A stretch of DNA of 13,257 bases, taken from contig NW_014012728.1 in NCBI RefSeq assembly GCF_000611645.1, positions 6,295 to 19,551 of the forward strand. The letters run 5' to 3'. The position numbers and the translations under genes are program-made. Below, piece after piece: positions 9,337 to 13,257 of this stretch (position 1 is its first letter; each line of letters opens with the position of its first letter). This DNA is from Monoraphidium neglectum (taxonomy: Eukaryota; Chlorophyta; Chlorophyceae; Sphaeropleales; Selenastraceae). Under the pieces are notes generated by a model that saw only the letters and a list, made by a program, of their open reading frames with translations, did no database searches and was not told where the DNA came from.

Positions 9337-10924
9337 ATGCAAGGTAGCATGCAGCATCAGCGCCGCCACCCGCGCCGCGTCGAGGTCGTGATCAGCGGCT
9401 TTGGGTCCTTCGCATTCGTCCCAAGCAACCCGACCTCTCGCGTCGTGAGCTGGCTGCAGCAGCAGTACGGCGCCGGCGCTGACGTCGCGGCGCAGTCCGC
9501 ACCACGCTCCCTGCGCCATGGGAGGATCCACAGCTGCACCATCCTTAAGGTGTCAGCGCGCGCCGTTAATGCTTACCTGATCCAGCAGCTGGAGGAGCTG
9601 AAGCAGCGCAGTTTCACGGCCTGCACCGCTTGCGGCGTGGCTGGTGGCGGCGGAGCATGCGGCTGCGGTCCAACCGTTGTGCTGCTGCTTCACTTTGGAG
9701 TTGATGTCCAGGTGAGCCCTCGCGGCCCAACCTGCATGCGCATGTGCCAAATTTTCGCATGTGGTGGGTCTGCGCGGGCATGCATGGCCACTGCTAGGCC
9801 TGCCCCGCTGCTGGCTGTCACGATGATGCATGCAATGCATGCGGTTGCATGCACCCAACATGCATCATGCTCATCGCCCTTCGCTTGTGCAAACACCGTT
9901 GTCCTGCCCTTCGTTGATCACGTGGCCTTCCACCCCCGCAGCGGCCGTGGTTCAACCTGGAGACGCGCGCCATCAACAACGCCACCTTCCGCTCCCCGGA
10001 CGAGGACGGCTGGCGGCCCAACGCGTGCCCCATCACGCCCGTCCCCGGCATGCCGCTGGACTGCAAGCTGACCACAGACCTCGACCTGCAGCGGCTGCAC
10101 CGCCACCTGCGCGGCCGTGGCCACGACGTGCGGCTGAGCGCTGATCCGGGCAAGTTTGTGTGCAACTGGACCTACTACAACAGCCTGGCGCTCTGCAGGG
10201 AGGCCATGGCTGTGGCGGCGCTGGCCGCGGCCGCCGCCGCAGGCGCTGCTGCTGCGGCAGCCGGCATAGCGGCAGCGGAGGGCGGCTCCACCAGTGGTGA
10301 CGAGACACCAACAAGCAGTGGAGGCAGCGGCTGCGGCTCGGGGCCGTGCCTGAGCGGCCTGAGTGGTAGCAGCAGCGACAGTGACGTGCCGGCTGGCGGC
10401 ATTGGCAGCTCAGCTGTCTCTGGCCGCACGCGCGACGCCGCCGCAGCGGCTGCAGCGGTGGCTGGTGGTGTCGCAGCTTCAGGCGGCGGTCTGGCGGTGC
10501 ACTCTCTGTTTGTGCATGTGCCTGCCTTTGACTCCATCAGCGAGGCCAAGCAGCAGCGCTTTGCGGTGGACCTGATCGAATCACTCTGTGACCAGCTGCA
10601 CCACATGTACTGGGGCGGCGGCAGCGGCAGCGGCGACAACAGTGACACCGGCTTCTCCTGGCACGAGCGGCACTGCAGGCAGCAGCACTACATCAGGGCC
10701 CACCACGCCTACGCCTGCCCTTACGACAGCATGCACGGTGACGTCTTCAAGCAGCAGCAGCAGCAGCAGCCACCACAGCCGTCGCCGCAGCAGCTTCAAC
10801 AGCAGCAGCAGCAGCAGCAGCAGCGGCAGCGGCCAGTGCAACGGTCACTTGCAGGGGCTGCTGGCCTTGGCAGCGGCTTTTCTGCACATGCCTACCAGCA
10901 GCTGCAGCTTCATGCACTGCTTCT

Positions 10925-10972
<48 letters not shown>

Positions 10973-11243
10973 TGCTGGCTGGTGGTACACAGCACCATCG
11001 CTGCCTCCGCTGCTTGCGCAGCAAACCCTGCTACAGTATCAGCAGCAGCAACAGCAACAGCAGCAGCACCAGGTGTACCAGCAGCATTGCCAGAAGCTCA
11101 ACCAGCAGCAGCTGCAGGAGCGCGAGCAGCGGCAGTGGATTGGCAATGGCTACAGCACCAATGGCCCTCCAGCCCTGCTGCAGCAGCCGCACCAGCAGCA
11201 GCACCCCGCTATCGTGTTTGCACGCCCGCCTGTTCTGGCATGA
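9337..11243 (+). CDS. Pyroglutamyl-peptidase I (peptidase C15), tandem copy 2, with polyglutamine tail
   Basis: Two exons: 9337-9711 and 9942-11243 (TGA at 11241). The 230-bp phase-0 intron is at the same site as in copy 1. The product is 558 residues; a second in-frame ATG at 9349 would give 554. Motifs: SGFGSF, NPTS, VVLLLHFGVD, ETRAIN with Glu132, DPGKFVCNWTYYNSL with Cys199, and SLFVHVPAFDSI with His317, so the C15 triad is complete. The Cys-His spacing is 118 residues because of an Ala/Gly/Ser-rich insertion whose sequence differs from that of copy 1. After the last conserved helix (LCDQLHHMYW) comes a tail of ~195 residues with several Gln runs. The N-terminus has a short basic lead (HQRRHPRRVEV) absent from copy 1. 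Same orientation as copy 1, about 3.3 kb downstream: a tandem duplication. The role of the tail is unknown. Confidence 0.82.
9503..9609 (+). repeat. 107-bp segment identical in both PGP-I genes (copy 2, exon 1)
   Basis: Partner of 6181-6287. The identity ends abruptly at both edges, inside the coding sequence. Confidence 0.9.
9823..9868 (+). repeat. Nested hairpin of TGCATG units in intron of PGP-I copy 2
   Basis: Outer arms ATGATGCATG (9823-9832) and CATGCATCAT (9859-9868) are perfectly complementary over 10 bp. Inside them, TGCATGC (9836-9842) and GCATGCA (9847-9853) form a 7-bp stem with a 4-base loop. TGCATG occurs five times in the 230-bp intron (9733, 9781, 9827, 9836, 9846). The intron of copy 1 lacks this. 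Confidence 0.7.
9942..10039 (+). repeat. 98-bp segment identical in both PGP-I genes (copy 2, start of exon 2)
   Basis: Partner of 6606-6703. The next ~40 bases differ in several codons, and then high similarity resumes through the Cys motif with scattered changes. Confidence 0.9.
10752..10823 (+). repeat. In-frame CAG runs, (CAG)6 and (CAG)8, in PGP-I copy 2
   Basis: Pure (CAG)6 at 10752-10769 and (CAG)8 at 10800-10823, separated by Pro/Gln-rich codons. Both are read as polyglutamine. Confidence 0.9.
10926..10970 (+). repeat. Uninterrupted (CAG)15, coding polyglutamine
   Basis: Fifteen CAG codons with no CAA interruption, in the tail of PGP-I copy 2. A further Gln tract near 11040-11065 mixes CAG and CAA. 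The pure run is the one most likely to vary in length between strains. Confidence 0.95.
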
Positions 11244-12769
11244 GTTGCTGTCTGGAACATAGTCATTAGCACAGCAGAGGGGCTACGGTCAGGTGCGCGC
11301 ACCCGGAATCGCAGAGAGCCCTTGTGGTGCGAGGTGCGCGCTCTGGCAGGGCCCGCCATGGGCCACGCCATCGGCAGTGCCTGCTGTATGCTCTGTGTCG
11401 AGACGAGAGAAACGAGCGCGGAGGCGCACGCGAGGGATTAGATGCAACGCCCCCCCCCCTCAGCTTGGCTGACGACCAGGTTGCACCTGCCAACAACAGG
11501 CGCGCCAGAATGCCGCCCCTTTGTCGCTGCAGCGGTGGCCTGGCCCCTGCTCAGCGCTTCCTTCATCTGCGTTTCCCTTTGTCCAAACGTTTCTTTGCTG
11601 GTTTTGGTAAACCCATTTTTTTGTGAAACTTTTGGTCGTGTGACACCGCTTTATTGCTGCGAGGGGAGCTTGGGAGATTGGGAGAGGTGCTGCCGCGCTG
11701 TCCCGTGCAGGCCGCGCAGCGCCAAGGCGCGCCCTGCAACGCCCAAACCCGTGTTTGGTCGAAGAGTGTGTTGCAAGAGTTTGTTTGAACCGTTTTTCGA
11801 GTGTCTGTCTGTCCAGCTTCCTGTGCGCCAACGCACCGCCCTGAAGGGCGCCAACCATCCGCTCACTTCATTGTGAATCTCCTGAGCCGACCACCCAACA
11901 CTGCCCTGGACCCCCGCGCTCAAGCCTGGGGGCCACCCTTCCACGGAAACCGCCGGCCGGCGACGCCTCAAAGGGCGCGTCACTGCCGTTCAGCAGTGCA
12001 AGATTGATCTGGTTTCGAGAGCAAGAGGAGGCTGCGTGTGAGAGGGGGTGCAACGCGCACTCCAGAGCGAGTAGACACTGCCACGCCTCCTCCCCTGCCC
12101 AGCGCCCGGTGCGGTGCATCGCCGCCCCGCAAATGGGCGTCCCCTTCGGCCTGCGAAGCGACGCGGGCTGTGCGCGGCGAGCCGCACTGCGACGGCGCCG
12201 CCACGCAACTTTCTCAGCACCTTTACAGCGATGACCGCTCGAGCGCATCTGCCCTTGCGTGGGTCCCCGCCCAAGGCACCTGCGTGCACACTCTACACTC
12301 ACCGCACCATCCCACCCGCACATTTCATGCTGCCTTTTGCACACCTTTACTCTGCATGGACCCCTGGTGCAGCGGGGATGTTGCCCGCCACCCGCACCCC
12401 TTTGTACGTATGTGCTGAGCCGCAGTGATCTAACAGAGGTGCAGCACCGTGTGCTCTTGAGTTTGGGTGCGACCTCGCGTTGGGAGCCTGAGTAACTATC
12501 CACCGTCCATTTGACCTTTGGTCAGCCTCTGCATCGCGTGCCCGTTAGCTGCCGTTACAGCCTGCCTTGAAACAGATGATGGCGCACGTGTGCGCCGCAT
12601 TGGTAGCTTAGTGCTGGGCAGCGCGGGCTGTGAACGCTCTGCCAGAGCCGCACGTGTCGGGACGAGGGCATGCGGCAAAGTCGAGGGGCAATAGCCGCGG
12701 CAGCACAGGGATCACGGCTGGAACTGTCCACAGGGCAAAGGGGCGGAAGGACAGGGAGGCGGGGCGCCC
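11244..12769. other. Intergenic region, 3' of PGP-I copy 2
   Basis: About 1.5 kb with no exon I can support. Reading frames on both strands lack family motifs and coding-like third positions. A stretch at about 11570-11800 is distinctly T-rich on the + strand (runs such as CATTTTTTTGTG), which could mark the 3' UTR or poly(A) region of the gene upstream. No TGTAA was found there. Confidence 0.4.
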
Positions 12770-12954
12770 TCACGCAGACGCGCTGAACTGCAGCCGCTGC
12801 ACACACTCAAGCGCCGCCGCCGCGCCCGCCGGCAAGACTGCCGCGTCCCCGCCGCTGGCGCCTCGCAACGACGCCGCTTCCGCAGCGCGCAGCGCGGGGA
12901 GGCACCTGGGGAGCGAGTGCCAGGGCGCTCGGGTCAGGGCACAGGCGAAGAGCC
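12770..12954 (-). CDS. Likely terminal exon of a - strand gene, product unknown
   Basis: Read on the - strand from 12954 after an acceptor-like CCCTGCAG to TGA at 12772-12770: two bases completing a codon, then 60 residues starting LFACALTRAPWHSLPRCLPA and ending VQRLQFSASA. Third codon positions are strongly GC-biased and the residues form Leu/Ala-rich amphipathic stretches, as expected of a real exon here. A preceding exon may lie at ~13091-13028 (containing LPCASLLGAKLVTTR), joined in phase 1 across a short 73-bp intron, but that is much less sure. No family recognised. The rest of the gene would lie beyond the right edge. Confidence 0.35.
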
Positions 12955-13182
12955 CTGCAGGGCCGCCACCAGGCTGTGCAGGATGGGCATTCGGCAGGCT
13001 GGGTGCAGCAACCTTGGCAGCCTTCACTGCCTTGAAGGCAGCAACGCGTCGTGACGAGCTTGGCGCCCAGCAGGCTGGCGCACGGCAAGATCTGTGCTGC
13101 GCGAGCTGGGTAGGTGCGCAACAGGCCCCTGATCCAAACTCACACACATGTGCACGCACACACACTCACACACGCACGCACG

Positions 13183-13186
<4 letters not shown>

Positions 13187-13246
<60 letters not shown>
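13187..13246. repeat. (CA)30 microsatellite
   Basis: Thirty uninterrupted CA units, flanked from about 13140 to 13186 by imperfect CA/CGCA repeats and followed after a TG by more CA to the window edge. Long frames across it (runs of Val-Cys) are repeat artefacts. Confidence 0.97.
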
Positions 13247-13248
<2 letters not shown>

Positions 13249-13257
13249 CACACACAC

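Noticed and set aside
10581..10998. Antisense and shifted frames over the CAG tracts (poly-Leu, poly-Ala, poly-Ser)
   Set aside because: They are products of the CAG repeat. The Gln frame is continuous with the conserved PGP-I core.
11868..12503. 211-residue - strand open frame
   Set aside because: It has no ATG at its start, Arg/Cys-rich random-looking composition and no family resemblance.
13140..13257. CA repeat as a telomere or CRISPR-like array
   Set aside because: It is a plain dinucleotide microsatellite with no spacers and no TTTAGGG-type telomere unit.

Overview
The window looks like nuclear DNA of a green alga (Chlorophyta). It is very GC-rich. Its genes are split by GT-AG introns of about 220-340 bp. 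It carries CAG/CA repeats and Ala/Gly/Ser/Gln-rich protein insertions. One gene resembles a plant-type GT77 arabinosyltransferase and another a possibly plastid-targeted SirB1-like protein. I cannot fix the class. I saw no clear TGTAA poly(A) signal just downstream of the gene ends, which is weak evidence against a Chlamydomonas-type genome. Product names rest on motif recognition and splice-phase consistency, not on database searches.

Layout. (1) 1-1643, + strand: the last four exons of a GT77 (XEG113-like) arabinosyltransferase that starts outside the window. (2) 1644-2663: a gap between convergent genes. (3) 2664-5419, - strand: a five-exon gene for a ~565-residue SirB1/FBXO21-type transglutaminase-like protein, with a possible transit peptide and a TPR-like C-terminus. 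(4) 5420-6047: a divergent promoter region. (5) 6048-7526 and 9337-11243, + strand: two tandem two-exon genes for pyroglutamyl-peptidase I (family C15). Both have about 100 extra low-complexity residues between the catalytic Cys and His and a low-complexity C-terminal tail; in the second gene the tail is a long polyglutamine domain. (6) 7527-9336: the spacer between the two, holding a weakly supported spliced gene of unknown function. (7) 11244-12769: no convincing gene. (8) 12770-12954, - strand: a likely terminal exon of a gene that continues to the right. (9) About 13140-13257: a CA microsatellite.

The genes do not form an obvious pathway: cell-wall glycoprotein arabinosylation, a putative transglutaminase-fold protein and peptide N-terminal trimming. 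The most interesting parts are the PGP-I pair (split active site, mosaic identity suggesting gene conversion, repeat-driven divergence of the tails) and the SirB1-like protein, which appears to keep a Cys-His-Asp triad.
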